The notes: generated by a model not told the origin, from the letters alone. 64,000 bases of DNA from Pseudomonas sp. Root71 (GCF_001429045.1 NZ_LMHY01000001.1:317892-381891), one strand, 5' to 3'. Shown: positions 1-10,981, numbered from the stretch's first letter. Made by a program: numbers and translations.

Positions 1-20
1 TCCTCGACGCCAACATCTAA
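1..20 (+). CDS. trxA: Thioredoxin TrxA, last codons only
   Basis: The window opens inside a reading frame that ends LDANI-stop at 18-20 and is followed at once by a strong terminator. That C-terminus, directly upstream of rho, matches the conserved trxA-rho order of Pseudomonas, where TrxA ends in this way. Only six codons are visible, so the call rests on context and the terminal peptide. Confidence 0.6.
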
Positions 21-41
21 GCGTCGCTGCAAAGTGTCCTG

Positions 42-72
42 AAAAAGCCCCGCAAAATAGCGGGGCTTTTTG
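42..72 (+). terminator. Rho-independent terminator after trxA
   Basis: A perfect stem (AAAAAGCCCCGC paired with GCGGGGCTTTTT) closes a 6-base A-rich loop and ends in a T run, about 20 bases after the trxA stop codon. It separates trxA from the rho transcription unit. Confidence 0.9.
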
Positions 73-268
73 CGTATTCAGGGCTAGACGCTCCTAAACT
101 CAGGTGGTACATTCGGCCCCGCACTGGTTTCTCCATTGCCCCCTGCTAGCCGTCGCCGACGCACTCCTTTTCGAATAAGTACGCGATCCTGTCGCCTTCT
201 CTGCGGCGCGGCCTCATTAAGCCAAAAGCTTAATTTCCCCCCTCCATAAATGATTACGTCATTCCTAT

Positions 269-1528
<1,260 letters not shown>

Positions 1529-1550
1529 CATCGCCCGTTGAGTTCAAGAG

Positions 1551-1581
1551 AATGGCGCCCCGGTGGGGCGCCATTTTTTTT
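1551..1581 (+). terminator. Rho-independent terminator after rho
   Basis: ATGGCGCCCC / GGGGCGCCAT stem with a very short loop, followed by eight T residues, 22 bases after the rho stop. Confidence 0.92.
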
Positions 1582-1719
1582 GCCCGCACTTTTTTGCCCG
1601 GGCCATGGGAGGTTTTTGATTGGCCAAGGTCAGTTACTTGGCAATTCAACCAGGCGCGTTTGCAGTCATCTCCGGGGACGATGCCCAAGCGCGCTGAAAA
1701 CAACGATCTGAATGGTTTA

Positions 1720-3711
1720 ATGTTTATGAGCTCACTGGCTTATCGACGGGATATCGACGGCTTGCGCGCAGTGGCGGTGATCGCTGTCGTGCTGTTTCAT
1801 TTTGGTGTTCCGGGGTTTACCGGCGGCTTTGTCGGCGTGGACGTGTTTTTCGTGATTTCCGGTTACCTGATCACCTCGATCATCTGGAATCAGCGCCAGG
1901 CCGGACAATTCAGCTTTGTCGATTTCTGGGCCCGGCGTGCGCGGCGGATTTTGCCGGCGTTGTTCGCGATGATCATCGCGGTGCTGGCGGTCGGCTGGTT
2001 TTTGCTGGCACCGAAGGATTACGAAGAGCTGGGGCGATCGGTGCGTTACCAGGTGATGTTCGTGTCCAACATCCTGTTCATGCGCCAGGACGGCTATTTC
2101 GATGTCGCCTCCGATCTCAAACCCCTGCTGCACACCTGGTCGCTGGCCGTGGAGGAGCAGTTTTACATCGTCTTCCCGTTGCTGCTGACACTGCTGTCGA
2201 GCCGTCTCAAGTATCGGCGACTGACGCTGTTCGGCGTATTGCTGCTGTCCTTTGGCTTGAGCGTGTGGGCCGTCGCCCATCATCCGGAAAAAGCCTTCTT
2301 CCTGTTGCCGATGCGTGCGTGGGAGCTGTTGGCCGGAGCGATGCTGGCGGTCGCGCCCAAGTCTGCGTGGCGTCTCAAGCCGATGGCGGCGCAGTGGCTG
2401 AGCCTGCTGGGCATGGTGCTGATCCTGCTGGCGGTGTTCGGTTATGACAAGGCCACGCCATTCCCGGGCGTTGCTGCGTTGTTGCCGGTGCTGGGTGTGG
2501 TGCTGCTGATTCTGGCCAACGGTCATCGTGAAACCTGGATTGGTCAGTTTTTGAGCAGTCGGATAATGGTCGGCCTCGGCCTGGTTTCTTATTCCTGGTA
2601 CCTGTGGCACTGGCCGGTGTTCGTATTCTCCCGCTATGCCAGCGTCGGTGAGCCGAGTGCTTTCGACAGTGCCGGGTTGATTCTGCTGACGCTGTTGCTG
2701 GGTTATCTGTCCTGGAAATTTGTCGAAACCCCGTTTCGTGAGCGTCGCCTGATTGCCGGACGCCGGCAGATCCTGCTCGCCAGCGCATGCGGTGTCCTGG
2801 TGCTCGGCCTGGCCGGGCAGACCTTGCGCTGGACCGACGGCTTGCCGTGGCGTCTGTCTGACCAGGCCTTGCAATACGCCAAGGCTCGCGAATGGCGACC
2901 GGAGCTGATGGCCTGCCTGGCCGATGACAAGACGCCGGATGACAAGTTGTTCTGCCGTTATGGCGCACAAAATCGCCTGCCCCCAGCGCTTGTCTGGGGC
3001 GATAGCCATGCCACGGCGTTGATTCCGGTTTTCGACGAGGGTGCCAAGGCCCATGGCGTCAACGTGATCCTCGCCAGTTCTGCTGGTTGTTTGCCAGTCG
3101 ATGGCCTGGAGCACGATGCGCGTTGTGCGCGGTTCAACCGGCGCGTTGAACAGGCCTTGATGCCGCAAGCTGTCGGCGATGTGGTGTTGGTCGCGCACTG
3201 GAGCCTGTACCTCTATGGCGACGGCAAAGGTGACTTGGGCCACGCACTGAAAAGCGCTGACGGGCACTACGACCGCGCCAGCGCCGAACAACGTCTGGCC
3301 GATGGCTTGCGTGCACGAGTCGCGCAATTGCGTGCAGGCGGGCATCGGGTCTGGCTGGTAAAAGAGGTGCCGTTGCAGGCCTTCAGCCCTCCGTATCGCC
3401 TCACCCGCCTGGCAATGCTGGACCGCCCGGTCGACGATGTCGGGCTGGCGCTCGCAGAGCACCACAAGCGCCAGGCATTCATCAGTCGATTGTTTGCACA
3501 ACTGGCGCAAGACCCGGCGGTACAGGTGGTGGACCCGGCGCCAAGGCTGTGTGACGCGAGCGGCCTGTGCCGCGCCGAACGCAGCGGCTACTCGTTGTAC
3601 ACCGATGACAATCACCTCTCGGAAGTCGGTGCGCGGTTCGTGGCGCCGATCCTCGAACCGCTGTTTGTCAGTCTGCAGCCGGGGCAAACCCGGGGTAATG
3701 CATCCAGATAA
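1720..3711 (+). CDS. Acyltransferase family 3 protein with C-terminal SGNH domain (OafA/YrhL type)
   Basis: Integral-membrane O-acyltransferase that probably acetylates a cell-surface glycan; the acceptor is unknown. The N-terminal part (about 350 residues) opens with YRRDIDGLRAVAVIAVVLFH and holds about ten hydrophobic segments with the acyltransferase-3 signatures (GGFVGVDVFFVISGYLI; HTWSLAVEEQFYIVFPL). The C-terminal periplasmic part carries an SGNH block (VWGDSHATALIPVFD) and a late D-x-x-H (TDDNHLS), the usual catalytic pair. The open frame extends back to 1552, but that start lies inside the rho terminator. I prefer ATG 1720 (or 1726), where homology to the family begins; ATG 1681 has a weak GGGG ahead of it and cannot be excluded. 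Confidence 0.88.
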   Translation: MFMSSLAYRRDIDGLRAVAVIAVVLFHFGVPGFTGGFVGVDVFFVISGYLITSIIWNQRQAGQFSFVDFWARRARRILPALFAMIIAVLAVGWFLLAPKDYEELGRSVRYQVMFVSNILFMRQDGYFDVASDLKPLLHTWSLAVEEQFYIVFPLLLTLLSSRLKYRRLTLFGVLLLSFGLSVWAVAHHPEKAFFLLPMRAWELLAGAMLAVAPKSAWRLKPMAAQWLSLLGMVLILLAVFGYDKATPFPGVAALLPVLGVVLLILANGHRETWIGQFLSSRIMVGLGLVSYSWYLWHWPVFVFSRYASVGEPSAFDSAGLILLTLLLGYLSWKFVETPFRERRLIAGRRQILLASACGVLVLGLAGQTLRWTDGLPWRLSDQALQYAKAREWRPELMACLADDKTPDDKLFCRYGAQNRLPPALVWGDSHATALIPVFDEGAKAHGVNVILASSAGCLPVDGLEHDARCARFNRRVEQALMPQAVGDVVLVAHWSLYLYGDGKGDLGHALKSADGHYDRASAEQRLADGLRARVAQLRAGGHRVWLVKEVPLQAFSPPYRLTRLAMLDRPVDDVGLALAEHHKRQAFISRLFAQLAQDPAVQVVDPAPRLCDASGLCRAERSGYSLYTDDNHLSEVGARFVAPILEPLFVSLQPGQTRGNASR

Positions 3712-3781
3712 GCAGCGATAAGCTGCCAGCGGCCAGCAGAGCAGGTAGGATGTACGCCTATTTTTCGGGTGCCATCATCAA

Positions 3782-5248
3782 ATGAAATTCAAGGATCTTC
3801 GGGATTTCGTGCAGCAGCTTGAGCAGCGCGGAGAGTTGAAACGCATCCAGATCCCCGTCTCTCCAGTGCTGGAGATGACCGAGGTGTGTGATCGCACACT
3901 GCGTGCCAAAGGCCCGGCGCTGTTGTTCGAAAAGCCGACAGGCTATGACATCCCGGTGCTCGGCAACCTGTTCGGCACCCCCGAGCGGGTCGCCATGGGC
4001 ATGGGTGCCGAGTCGGTCAGCGAGCTGCGCGAAATCGGCAAGCTGCTTGCGTTCCTCAAGGAGCCCGAGCCGCCGAAAGGCTTGAAGGATGCCTGGTCCA
4101 AGCTGCCGATCTTCCGCAAGATCATTTCGATGGCGCCGAAAGTCGTCAAGGACGCGGTGTGCCAGGAAGTGGTCATCGAAGGCGACGACGTCGACCTGGC
4201 CATGCTGCCGGTACAGACCTGCTGGCCGGGCGATGTCGGCCCGCTGATCACCTGGGGCCTGACCGTCACCAAAGGCCCGAACAAGGATCGCCAGAACCTC
4301 GGCATTTATCGTCAGCAGGTGATTGGTCGCAACAAAGTCATCATGCGCTGGCTGAGCCACCGTGGCGGCGCGCTGGATTACCGCGAGTGGTGCGAGAAGC
4401 ACCCGGGCCAGCCGTTCCCGGTTTCCGTGGCCCTGGGTGCGGACCCGGCGACCATCCTCGGTGCCGTGACCCCGGTGCCCGACAGCCTTTCCGAATACGC
4501 CTTCGCCGGCCTGTTGCGCGGTAACCGCACTGAGCTGGTGAAGTGCCGCGGCAACGACCTGCAAGTGCCGGCCACCGCCGAAATCATCCTCGAAGGCGTA
4601 ATCCATCCGGGCGAGATGGCCGATGAAGGCCCATACGGCGACCACACCGGTTACTACAATGAAGTCGACAGCTTCCCGGTGTTCACCGTCGAGCGCATCA
4701 CCCATCGGATCAAGCCGATCTATCACAGCACCTACACCGGCCGTCCGCCGGATGAGCCGGCGATCCTCGGCGTGGCGTTGAACGAAGTGTTTGTGCCGAT
4801 CCTGCAGAAGCAGTTCCCGGAGATCACCGATTTCTACCTGCCACCCGAAGGCTGCTCGTACCGCATGGCCATCGTGACCATGAAGAAGTCGTATCCGGGC
4901 CACGCCAAGCGGGTAATGCTGGGTGTCTGGTCGTTTTTGCGACAGTTCATGTACACCAAATTCGTTATCGTCACCGACGACGATATCAACGCCCGGGACT
5001 GGAACGACGTGGTCTGGGCCATCACCACGCGCATGGATCCCAAGCGCGACACGGTGATGATCGACAACACGCCGATCGACTACCTGGACTTTGCCTCGCC
5101 GGTGTCCGGCCTGGGGTCGAAAATGGGCCTTGATGCCACGCATAAATGGCCGGGCGAAACTACCCGCGAATGGGGCCGGGTCATCGTCAAGGACGATGCC
5201 GTGACCCAGCGGATCGATGCCATCTGGAATCAGTTAGGAATAGATTGA
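3782..5248 (+). CDS. ubiD: 3-octaprenyl-4-hydroxybenzoate carboxy-lyase UbiD
   Basis: Decarboxylates 3-polyprenyl-4-hydroxybenzoate in ubiquinone synthesis, using prenylated FMN made by UbiX. The 488-aa protein begins [19 protein letters not shown] and contains the conserved UbiD blocks [37 protein letters not shown] and [20 protein letters not shown], with length close to the E. coli enzyme. Its stop codon overlaps the start of the next gene (TGATG at 5246-5250), so the two are probably translationally coupled. UbiX is not in the window. Confidence 0.97.
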   Translation: MKFKDLRDFVQQLEQRGELKRIQIPVSPVLEMTEVCDRTLRAKGPALLFEKPTGYDIPVLGNLFGTPERVAMGMGAESVSELREIGKLLAFLKEPEPPKGLKDAWSKLPIFRKIISMAPKVVKDAVCQEVVIEGDDVDLAMLPVQTCWPGDVGPLITWGLTVTKGPNKDRQNLGIYRQQVIGRNKVIMRWLSHRGGALDYREWCEKHPGQPFPVSVALGADPATILGAVTPVPDSLSEYAFAGLLRGNRTELVKCRGNDLQVPATAEIILEGVIHPGEMADEGPYGDHTGYYNEVDSFPVFTVERITHRIKPIYHSTYTGRPPDEPAILGVALNEVFVPILQKQFPEITDFYLPPEGCSYRMAIVTMKKSYPGHAKRVMLGVWSFLRQFMYTKFVIVTDDDINARDWNDVVWAITTRMDPKRDTVMIDNTPIDYLDFASPVSGLGSKMGLDATHKWPGETTREWGRVIVKDDAVTQRIDAIWNQLGID

Positions 5249-6216
5249 TGCGTGTAACCTTGCAGCCCTCCGGAGCAGTGCTTGAGATATTGCCCGGCGA
5301 GCGGATTCTCGATGGCGCACGACGTCTGGGCTACGAATGCCCGCAAAGCTGCCGCAACGGCAATTGCCACGTGTGCGCGGCGCTGCTGGTGGAAGGCCGG
5401 GTCGAGCAGGCCGGCAATGTGCGCGACCATGGCGAGTTCTACACTTGCATAGCAGAGCCGCTGGAAGACTGCATCGTGCTGTGGGATGGCGTGCTCGCGC
5501 TGGGAGAACTGCCGGTGCGCAGCGTGTCGTGTCAGGTCATTGAGTGCAAGGGGGTGGGCGGCGACACCTGGCGCGTGCGTCTGCGGGCTCCGGCCGGTAA
5601 ACCACCGCGCTACCACGCCGGCCAGTACTTGATGATCGAGCGCGAGAACGGCGAAAAGTCCGCCTTCTCCCTCGCCTCGGCCCCGCATGCGGGGCGCGAC
5701 CTGGAAATCCACGTACTGGCGCGCGAATCCAGTGCGCTGAGCCTGATCGAACAGCTCCAGCGCAACAGCATGGTGCGGGTCGAATTGCCGTTTGGCGATA
5801 CCCACCTGGAGGAGTTGCCGGACGGTCCTCTCGTGCTGATCGCCGCTGGTACCGGCATGGGCCAGATCCACAGTCTGATCGAGCATTGCCGGGCCTCGGG
5901 GTTCAAGCACCCGGTGCATCTGTATTGGGGCGTGCGTCGTCCTGAAGATTTTTATCAAATCGAGCATTGGGACGAATGGCTGAAGCTGCCCAACCTGTTC
6001 CTGCACAAGGTCGTCAGCGATCAATGCGGTTGGGGAGGGCGGTGCGGCATGTTGCATGAAGCGGTCTGTGAAGACTTCCCTGACCTCAAGCCGCTGCACG
6101 TGTACGCCAGCGGCTCTCCGGCCATGGTCTACGGCACGCTGGATGCGCTGGTGGAAGCGGGGATGGACGCCCACCAGATGCGCGCCGACGTTTTTGCGTA
6201 TGCGCCGCGCCCTTGA
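5248..6216 (+). CDS. 2Fe-2S ferredoxin-domain flavin/NAD(P)H reductase (CDP-6-deoxy-delta-3,4-glucoseen reductase family)
   Basis: 322-aa electron-transfer reductase. A plant-type ferredoxin domain occupies residues 1-90 with cluster ligands C35, C40, C43 and C67 (SCRNGNCHVC then FYTC). It is followed by an FAD-binding barrel (KSAFSLASAP) and an NAD-binding domain (LVLIAAGTGMGQI). Start ATG 5248 is chosen because it overlaps the ubiD stop and the ferredoxin domain begins there; the frame is open further upstream only inside ubiD. In E. coli the simple flavin reductase fre lies directly after ubiD, so I infer a similar job here: supplying reduced flavin or electrons for ubiquinone synthesis. 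The sugar-reductase name is historical and there are no deoxysugar genes nearby. Confidence 0.85.
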   Translation: MRVTLQPSGAVLEILPGERILDGARRLGYECPQSCRNGNCHVCAALLVEGRVEQAGNVRDHGEFYTCIAEPLEDCIVLWDGVLALGELPVRSVSCQVIECKGVGGDTWRVRLRAPAGKPPRYHAGQYLMIERENGEKSAFSLASAPHAGRDLEIHVLARESSALSLIEQLQRNSMVRVELPFGDTHLEELPDGPLVLIAAGTGMGQIHSLIEHCRASGFKHPVHLYWGVRRPEDFYQIEHWDEWLKLPNLFLHKVVSDQCGWGGRCGMLHEAVCEDFPDLKPLHVYASGSPAMVYGTLDALVEAGMDAHQMRADVFAYAPRP

Positions 6217-6266
6217 GCCGCGATCTTGATCCGCGCTCTTTCGTTATAACTCTATATATAGCCAAT

Positions 6267-6294
6267 CGGCATTTATAAACTTTTATAAATGTCG
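6267..6294. promoter_or_regulatory. AT-rich palindrome upstream of chaC
   Basis: GCATTTATAAA and TTTATAAATGT form an almost perfect inverted repeat around a 2-base centre, within an unusually AT-rich 170-base stretch (about 6240-6410) ahead of chaC. It has the size of a dimeric repressor operator. It lacks a T tail, so it is not a terminator for the upstream gene. Confidence 0.35.
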
Positions 6295-6435
6295 GTAGGT
6301 TATATGTCGTTCAGGCATTTAAATAAGTACGGTGCCATGGCATTCAAATTGCCTTAAAACTTATGTGCCTTATTGTTACAGCTGTGCGTTCTATTAAGTA
6401 ATTCTTCACTCGCGGGGAGCTGAACGCTATTCGCC

Positions 6436-7104
6436 ATGAGCGCCATTGAATCTGCTTTTTTGAATCTGGCTTACCCTCCGCGGCTCGATCTGGGGCCGCA
6501 GCTCACGCACGAACAACTGCTCGGCTCGATGCAATCGACCATGGCGCGCCACAAAGGTGGGCCGGTCTGGTTGTTTGCGTATGGTTCACTGATCTGGCGC
6601 CCTGAGTGCACGGCGGTTGAGCGGGTTCGCGGCCGGGTGCATGGCTACCATCGCGGGTTGTACCTGTGGTCCCACGAACATCGCGGCACACCGGAAATGC
6701 CTGGCCTGGTGTTTGGCCTGGATCGCGGCGGTTCTTGCAGCGGTTTCGCCTATCGCTTGCCCGAAGAGCAACTCGAAGCCTCGCTCTACGCACTATGGCA
6801 GCGCGAGATGCCTTTCCCTTCCTACCGCCCGCACTGGCTCAACTGCCGTCTCGAAGATGGCAGCCAGGTTCAGGCATTGGGATTCGTTCTGGAGCGACAC
6901 CTGCCCAGCTATGCCGGCAACCTGCCGGACCATGTGCTGAGCCATGTGTTCGAAAACGCCTGCGGGCGCTACGGCACCACTCGCGATTATGTCGAGCAGA
7001 CCGCGCACGCCCTGCGCAGCCACGCCATGCCAGACCGGAATCTGGAGGCGCGGCTCAAGCGCTGTAAATCAACGGCCGATCAAGCGAGTGCTTCGCGGCC
7101 CTGA
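6436..7104 (+). CDS. chaC: Glutathione-specific gamma-glutamylcyclotransferase, ChaC family
   Basis: Cleaves the gamma-glutamyl bond of glutathione to give 5-oxoproline and Cys-Gly. The 222-aa protein has the cyclotransferase signature [11 protein letters not shown] at about 47-57, where YGSL binds the substrate, and a WQRE segment near 121-124 that should provide the acid/base Glu. YHRGLYLWS and the late [10 protein letters not shown] helix also fit ChaC. An AT-rich leader of about 220 bases precedes it. Its last 25 bases overlap the end of the convergent glpT gene, so no independent terminator fits between them. Confidence 0.93.
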   Translation: MSAIESAFLNLAYPPRLDLGPQLTHEQLLGSMQSTMARHKGGPVWLFAYGSLIWRPECTAVERVRGRVHGYHRGLYLWSHEHRGTPEMPGLVFGLDRGGSCSGFAYRLPEEQLEASLYALWQREMPFPSYRPHWLNCRLEDGSQVQALGFVLERHLPSYAGNLPDHVLSHVFENACGRYGTTRDYVEQTAHALRSHAMPDRNLEARLKRCKSTADQASASRP

Positions 7105-8429
7105 CTGGCGATTTGTTTGTGCCGTAGCGTCGGGGCCAGGAAGGCCATCGCCAGCAGGCAGGCGCCGACCAGCAGCACGAAGCCGCCGTCCCAGCCGAAA
7201 TGGTCCACGGTGTAGCCCATCGCTGCACTGGCCGCGACCGAACCGCCCAAGTAGCCGAACAGACCGGTAAAGCCCGCCGCCGTACCGGCAGCTTTCTTCG
7301 GTGCCAGTTCCAGCGCCTGCAGGCCGATCAGCATTACCGGGCCGTAGATCAGGAAGCCGATGGAAAGCAGCGCGATCATGTCGACCATCGGATTACCGGC
7401 AGGGTTGAGCCAGTAAACCAGCGTCGCAACCGTCACCAGCGCCATGAACACCATGCCGGTCAGGCCACGGTTGCCCCGGAAGATCTTGTCCGACATCCAG
7501 CCGCACAGCAGCGTGCCCGGGATACCTGCCCACTCGTAGAAGAAGTACGCCCACGAGGTTTTATCCACAGTGAAACCCTTGGCCTCCTTGAGGTAGGTTG
7601 GCGCCCAGTCCAGCACGCCGTAACGCAGCAGATAGACAAAGACGTTGGCCAGGGCGATGTACCAGAGCATTTTGTTGCGCAGCACGTATTTGACGAAAAT
7701 TTCCTTGGCGCTGAATTCCTCTTCGTGGCTGGCGTCGTAGCCTTCCGGGTAGTCGTTCTTGTATTGCTCGATCGGCGGCAGGCCAACCGATTGCGGGGTG
7801 TCGCGCATGGTCACAAAGGCAAACACCGCTACTGCCAGCGCCACGGCTGCCGGCACGTAGAACGCGGCGTGCCAGTCATTGAACAGGCCCATGCCGATCA
7901 GGAACAACGGGCCGATCAGGCCACCACCGACGTTATGCGCCACGTTCCACACGGACACCACGCCGCCACGTTCCTTCTGCGACCACCAGTGCACCATGGT
8001 CCGGCCACTTGGCGGCCAACCCATGCCCTGCGCCCAGCCGTTGATGAACAGCAGAATGAACATCATGGTCACGCTGGACGTCGCCCAGGGTGCGAAACCG
8101 AAAATGAACATCACTCCGGCCGACACCAATAGGCCGAACGGCAGGAAGAAGCGCGGGTTGGAACGGTCGGACACCAGGCCCATCAGAAACTTCGACAGGC
8201 CGTAGGCAATCGCGATGGCAGACATCGCCAGGCCCAGCTGGCCACGGGAGTAACCCTCGTCGATCAGGTACGGCATGGCCAGGGAGAAGTTCTTGCGCAG
8301 CAGGTAGTAACCGGCATAGCCGATGAAGATACCGGCGAAAATCTGCCAGCGCAGGCGTCGGTAGGTGCTGTCTATTTTTTCTTCAGGCAATGGAGCCTGA
8401 TGTGCGGCAGGACGAAAGAAAGCAAACAT
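7080..8429 (-). CDS. glpT: Glycerol-3-phosphate:phosphate antiporter GlpT
   Basis: Major facilitator protein of the organophosphate:phosphate antiporter family that imports sn-glycerol-3-phosphate in exchange for phosphate. The 449-aa protein starts with a cytoplasmic tail followed by [28 protein letters not shown]. It carries the family motif region [20 protein letters not shown] and about twelve hydrophobic segments. No other glp genes are near. The start ATG is clear at 8429. Its 3' end overlaps chaC tail to tail. Confidence 0.96.
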   Translation of the reverse strand: MFAFFRPAAHQAPLPEEKIDSTYRRLRWQIFAGIFIGYAGYYLLRKNFSLAMPYLIDEGYSRGQLGLAMSAIAIAYGLSKFLMGLVSDRSNPRFFLPFGLLVSAGVMFIFGFAPWATSSVTMMFILLFINGWAQGMGWPPSGRTMVHWWSQKERGGVVSVWNVAHNVGGGLIGPLFLIGMGLFNDWHAAFYVPAAVALAVAVFAFVTMRDTPQSVGLPPIEQYKNDYPEGYDASHEEEFSAKEIFVKYVLRNKMLWYIALANVFVYLLRYGVLDWAPTYLKEAKGFTVDKTSWAYFFYEWAGIPGTLLCGWMSDKIFRGNRGLTGMVFMALVTVATLVYWLNPAGNPMVDMIALLSIGFLIYGPVMLIGLQALELAPKKAAGTAAGFTGLFGYLGGSVAASAAMGYTVDHFGWDGGFVLLVGACLLAMAFLAPTLRHKQIASQGREALA

Positions 8430-8755
8430 TCAAGAGCTCCAGGTTTCTTGTTTTGACTGCGGATACGAATGTTACAGTTTCGTTACCGAAAATAGCACCG
8501 GTTCTCATCGGCAAAACAGCGGAAATGTTGGATATCGCGCGTTCCTTTATGAACATGTCGGTCAGATGTAAGTGAGGGGCGTTGTAGGAAGCGTTACCTG
8601 TTTGGTTGGCAGGCGCTTGATGTGCCTGAAATAGGGCAGGTCTTTAGGAAAGGCCCTTCGTTTAAAGCAGAAGTCATGGCGTTATGCCGAATGACTCAGC
8701 GCCTTAACCTTTGTGCTGTTGCCAGGTCTGGCGTTGTAGGCGAAGGGAGAGGGAC
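8430..8755. other. Divergent intergenic region glpT / tonB-like gene
   Basis: About 325 bases with no supported gene. It should hold the glpT promoter on the minus strand and the promoter of the TonB-domain gene on the plus strand. A GTTACAGTTTCGTTAC sequence with two related halves near 8470-8487 could be an operator for glpT. A 61-codon frame crossing the glpT start is not credible. The strong ribosome-binding sequence GGGAGAGGG lies just before 8756. Confidence 0.5.
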
Positions 8756-9370
8756 ATGCGGTGGTGGGTATGCGTGCTGTTGTTGGTGGTGTCCCTAGAT
8801 GTCAGGGCCGGGGAGGTGTTCCTGATTCCCGAGAATAATCCGAAGCCGGTTTATCCAATGGCGCTGCATAGGGCGGGTGTCACCGGGATGGTGCGTGTCA
8901 GCATGATTGTGAAGGCCGATGGATCAGTCAGTAATGCCGTGATTGCGCAAAGTGTGCATCCCGAACTCGAAGAGGCATCATTGGCCGCAGTCAACCAATG
9001 GCGATTCAAGCCGTGGACAGTTACCAAGGATCAGCCTGCACAAATCATCGTGGTCGCACCTATGGAGTACAGGCTGGACAGAGATCATCCCTTCCACGTC
9101 AACAAGGAATTGGAGCGGCTGAAATGCAGTGCTATCGCACGGGCATCGTTGAACATCGCCACTTCCTCGTGGGTGGACCTGCCGGTTTTCAGCTGGACTC
9201 GCAGTTACCTGACCCACTCGCTTTCACCGACGCAATTGCCGGAAGAGAAACGTCTGGCTCTGATCGCCAGGCTCAATGCCAGCGTGCGTTCGATTGTGCA
9301 GCGGTGTAGCGCACATCCGGCAAGTCGGTATGTGCGGTTTTTGCCGGAGGAGATTCGGGTGTTGCTTTGA
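8756..9370 (+). CDS. Exported TonB C-terminal domain protein
   Basis: 204-aa protein with a signal peptide (MRWWVCVLLLVVSLDVRAG) and a TonB C-terminal domain at about 25-110, including YPMALHRAGVTGMVRVSMIV and NAVIAQSVHPELEEASL. A further region of about 90 residues has no family I recognise. It lacks the proline-rich spacer of a classical TonB, and no exbB or exbD is near, so a role as the main energy transducer is unlikely. The start at ATG 8756 follows a strong GGGAGAGGG; the frame is open upstream to 8711, but that would bury the signal peptide. Confidence 0.8.
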   Translation: MRWWVCVLLLVVSLDVRAGEVFLIPENNPKPVYPMALHRAGVTGMVRVSMIVKADGSVSNAVIAQSVHPELEEASLAAVNQWRFKPWTVTKDQPAQIIVVAPMEYRLDRDHPFHVNKELERLKCSAIARASLNIATSSWVDLPVFSWTRSYLTHSLSPTQLPEEKRLALIARLNASVRSIVQRCSAHPASRYVRFLPEEIRVLL

Positions 9371-9379
9371 CGGCAAGAA

Positions 9380-9408
9380 AGAGCGCGGCTAAATGGCCGC
9401 GCTTTTAT
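9380..9408. terminator. Terminator between convergent tonB-like gene and oxidoreductase
   Basis: AAGAGCGCGGC / GCCGCGCTTTT stem-loop with a T-rich end on the plus strand and A-rich sequence on the other side. It lies between two converging genes and could serve both. Confidence 0.75.
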
Positions 9409-9421
9409 TGCAGATAGAGAT

Positions 9422-10399
9422 TCAGCGAACCTGCACCACCACTTTCCCCACCGCTTTACGCTGGCCAAGGTCATTGATCGCCTGCGCCGCATTGCTCAGC
9501 GGATACACCTGAGACACCAGCGGCTTGAGCTTGCCTTCGGCAAACCAGCCAAACAACTGCTGGAAGTTTGCCGCATTGTCTTGCGGCTGACGTTGGGCGA
9601 ACGAGCCCCAGAACACGCCGAGCACCGCCGCACCCTTGAGCAGGGCCAGGTTGACCGGCAACTCGGGAATGCGCCCGCTGGCGAAGCCGACCACCAGCAG
9701 GCGGCCGTTCCAGGCGATGGCGCGGATCGCCTGGTCGAACAGGTCGCCGCCGACCGGGTCGTAGATCACGTCGGCACCCTGGCCGTCGGTCAGGCGCTTG
9801 ATTTCGTCCTTGAGGCTGGTTTCGCTGTAGTTGATCAGTTCGTCGGCACCGGCGGCCTTGGCCACGGCGAGTTTCTCTGCGCTGCTGGCCGCGGCGATCA
9901 CCCGGGCGCCCATGGCTTTGCCGATTTCCACCGCCGCCAGGCCGACACCACCGGAGGCACCAAGCACCAGCAGGGTTTCGCCCGGCTGCAGGTTACCGCG
10001 CTGCTTGAGGGCGTGCATCGAGGTGCCGTAGGTCATGCTGAAGGCGGCGGCAGTGTTGAAGTCCATCGATGGCGGGATCGGCAGCGCGTTGTAACCCGGT
10101 ACAGCGACCTGCTCGGCAAAGCTGCCCCAGCCGGTCAGGGCCATGACCCGGTCACCGACTTTCAGGTGGCTGACCTTTTCGCCCACTGCGCTGACCACGC
10201 CGGCCGCTTCACCGCCCGGTGAAAACGGGAAGGGCGGCTTGAACTGGTATTTGCCCTCGATGATCAACGTGTCGGGGAAGTTCACCCCGGCGGCGTGCAC
10301 GTCCAGCAGGATTTCGTTCTTCTTTGCGACAGGACTGGCGACGTCTTCCAGCACCAGCGATTCGGCAGGGCCGAAGGCTTTGCACAGCACGGCTTTCAT
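9422..10399 (-). CDS. NADPH:quinone oxidoreductase family protein (medium-chain dehydrogenase/reductase)
   Basis: 325-aa zinc-independent MDR enzyme. It has the N-terminal GroES-like fold (MKAVLCKAFGPAESLVLEDV, GEAAGVVSAVGEKVSHLKVGDRV) and a Rossmann nucleotide-binding motif (LVLGASGGVGLAAVEIGKAMG). No cysteine cluster for structural zinc is present, which fits the quinone oxidoreductase branch. The chosen start, ATG 10399, is preceded by AAGGAA on the minus strand; the longer frame to 10489 has no support. The natural substrate cannot be read from the sequence. Confidence 0.9.
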   Translation of the reverse strand: MKAVLCKAFGPAESLVLEDVASPVAKKNEILLDVHAAGVNFPDTLIIEGKYQFKPPFPFSPGGEAAGVVSAVGEKVSHLKVGDRVMALTGWGSFAEQVAVPGYNALPIPPSMDFNTAAAFSMTYGTSMHALKQRGNLQPGETLLVLGASGGVGLAAVEIGKAMGARVIAAASSAEKLAVAKAAGADELINYSETSLKDEIKRLTDGQGADVIYDPVGGDLFDQAIRAIAWNGRLLVVGFASGRIPELPVNLALLKGAAVLGVFWGSFAQRQPQDNAANFQQLFGWFAEGKLKPLVSQVYPLSNAAQAINDLGQRKAVGKVVVQVR

Positions 10400-10549
10400 C
10401 AGGGCTATTCCTTTGGGAGTGATGGCCGATAAGTGTAGGTGTGTGGGTCGATGGGTCAACGAGCATGCCCGACCCTGATAGTCAGCCATAAGCTTGTGCT
10501 GGCGTGGCGGGTCGTTATGCTAGGCCGCAAACCGGATAAGGAGCGAATT

Positions 10550-10957
10550 GTGAAAGCGTGGATCATGTTGATGCTGGCCCTGTCCCTGCCTGTGGCAGCG
10601 GTGGCCGAAGAAGCCAGGGAAGATGCAGCGCCGAAAGTCAGTTACATCACCCTGAGCCCGCCGTTCGTGGGTAACTACGGGCTGGATGGCACGCCGAAAC
10701 TGAAGGTCTACAAGGCCGATGTGGCGTTGCGGGTAACCGGTGACGAAGCCGCCAAGGCGGTGAAGGCCAATGAGCCGTTGATCCGCAATCAATTGGTCGC
10801 GCTGTTCGCCCAGCAGACCACCGAGACGATGAACAATGTCGAGGCCAAGGAAAAGCTGCGTCAGGAAGCGTTGAAGCAGACCCAGCAGGTGATGAACGAC
10901 GAAACCGGTAAGCCGGTGGTTGAGGATTTGTTGTTCAACAACCTGATCATCCAATAA
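10550..10957 (+). CDS. FliL-like exported/membrane-anchored protein
   Basis: 135-aa protein with an N-terminal hydrophobic segment (WIMLMLALSLPVAAVAEE) that reads as a cleavable signal or single anchor. The FliL-type region that follows includes YITLSPPFVGNYG, YKADVALRV, EPLIRNQLVALFAQQT and EAKEKLRQEALKQTQQVM, the periplasmic face of stator-associated FliL proteins. There are no flagellar genes here, so it is a solitary paralogue and not the operon-borne fliL. Translation starts at GTG 10550, chosen for the AAGGAG eight bases upstream; earlier in-frame starts lie in sequence without a ribosome-binding site. Confidence 0.82.
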   Translation: MKAWIMLMLALSLPVAAVAEEAREDAAPKVSYITLSPPFVGNYGLDGTPKLKVYKADVALRVTGDEAAKAVKANEPLIRNQLVALFAQQTTETMNNVEAKEKLRQEALKQTQQVMNDETGKPVVEDLLFNNLIIQ

Positions 10958-10981
10958 GACTCTCGCTGTCCTGACGGGCCT

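Noticed and set aside
1552..1719. Longer start for the acyltransferase
   Set aside because: The first codons would be translated from the rho terminator, and family similarity starts only at about 1726.
8390..8575. 61-codon frame across the glpT start
   Set aside because: No ribosome-binding site and it occupies the glpT promoter.
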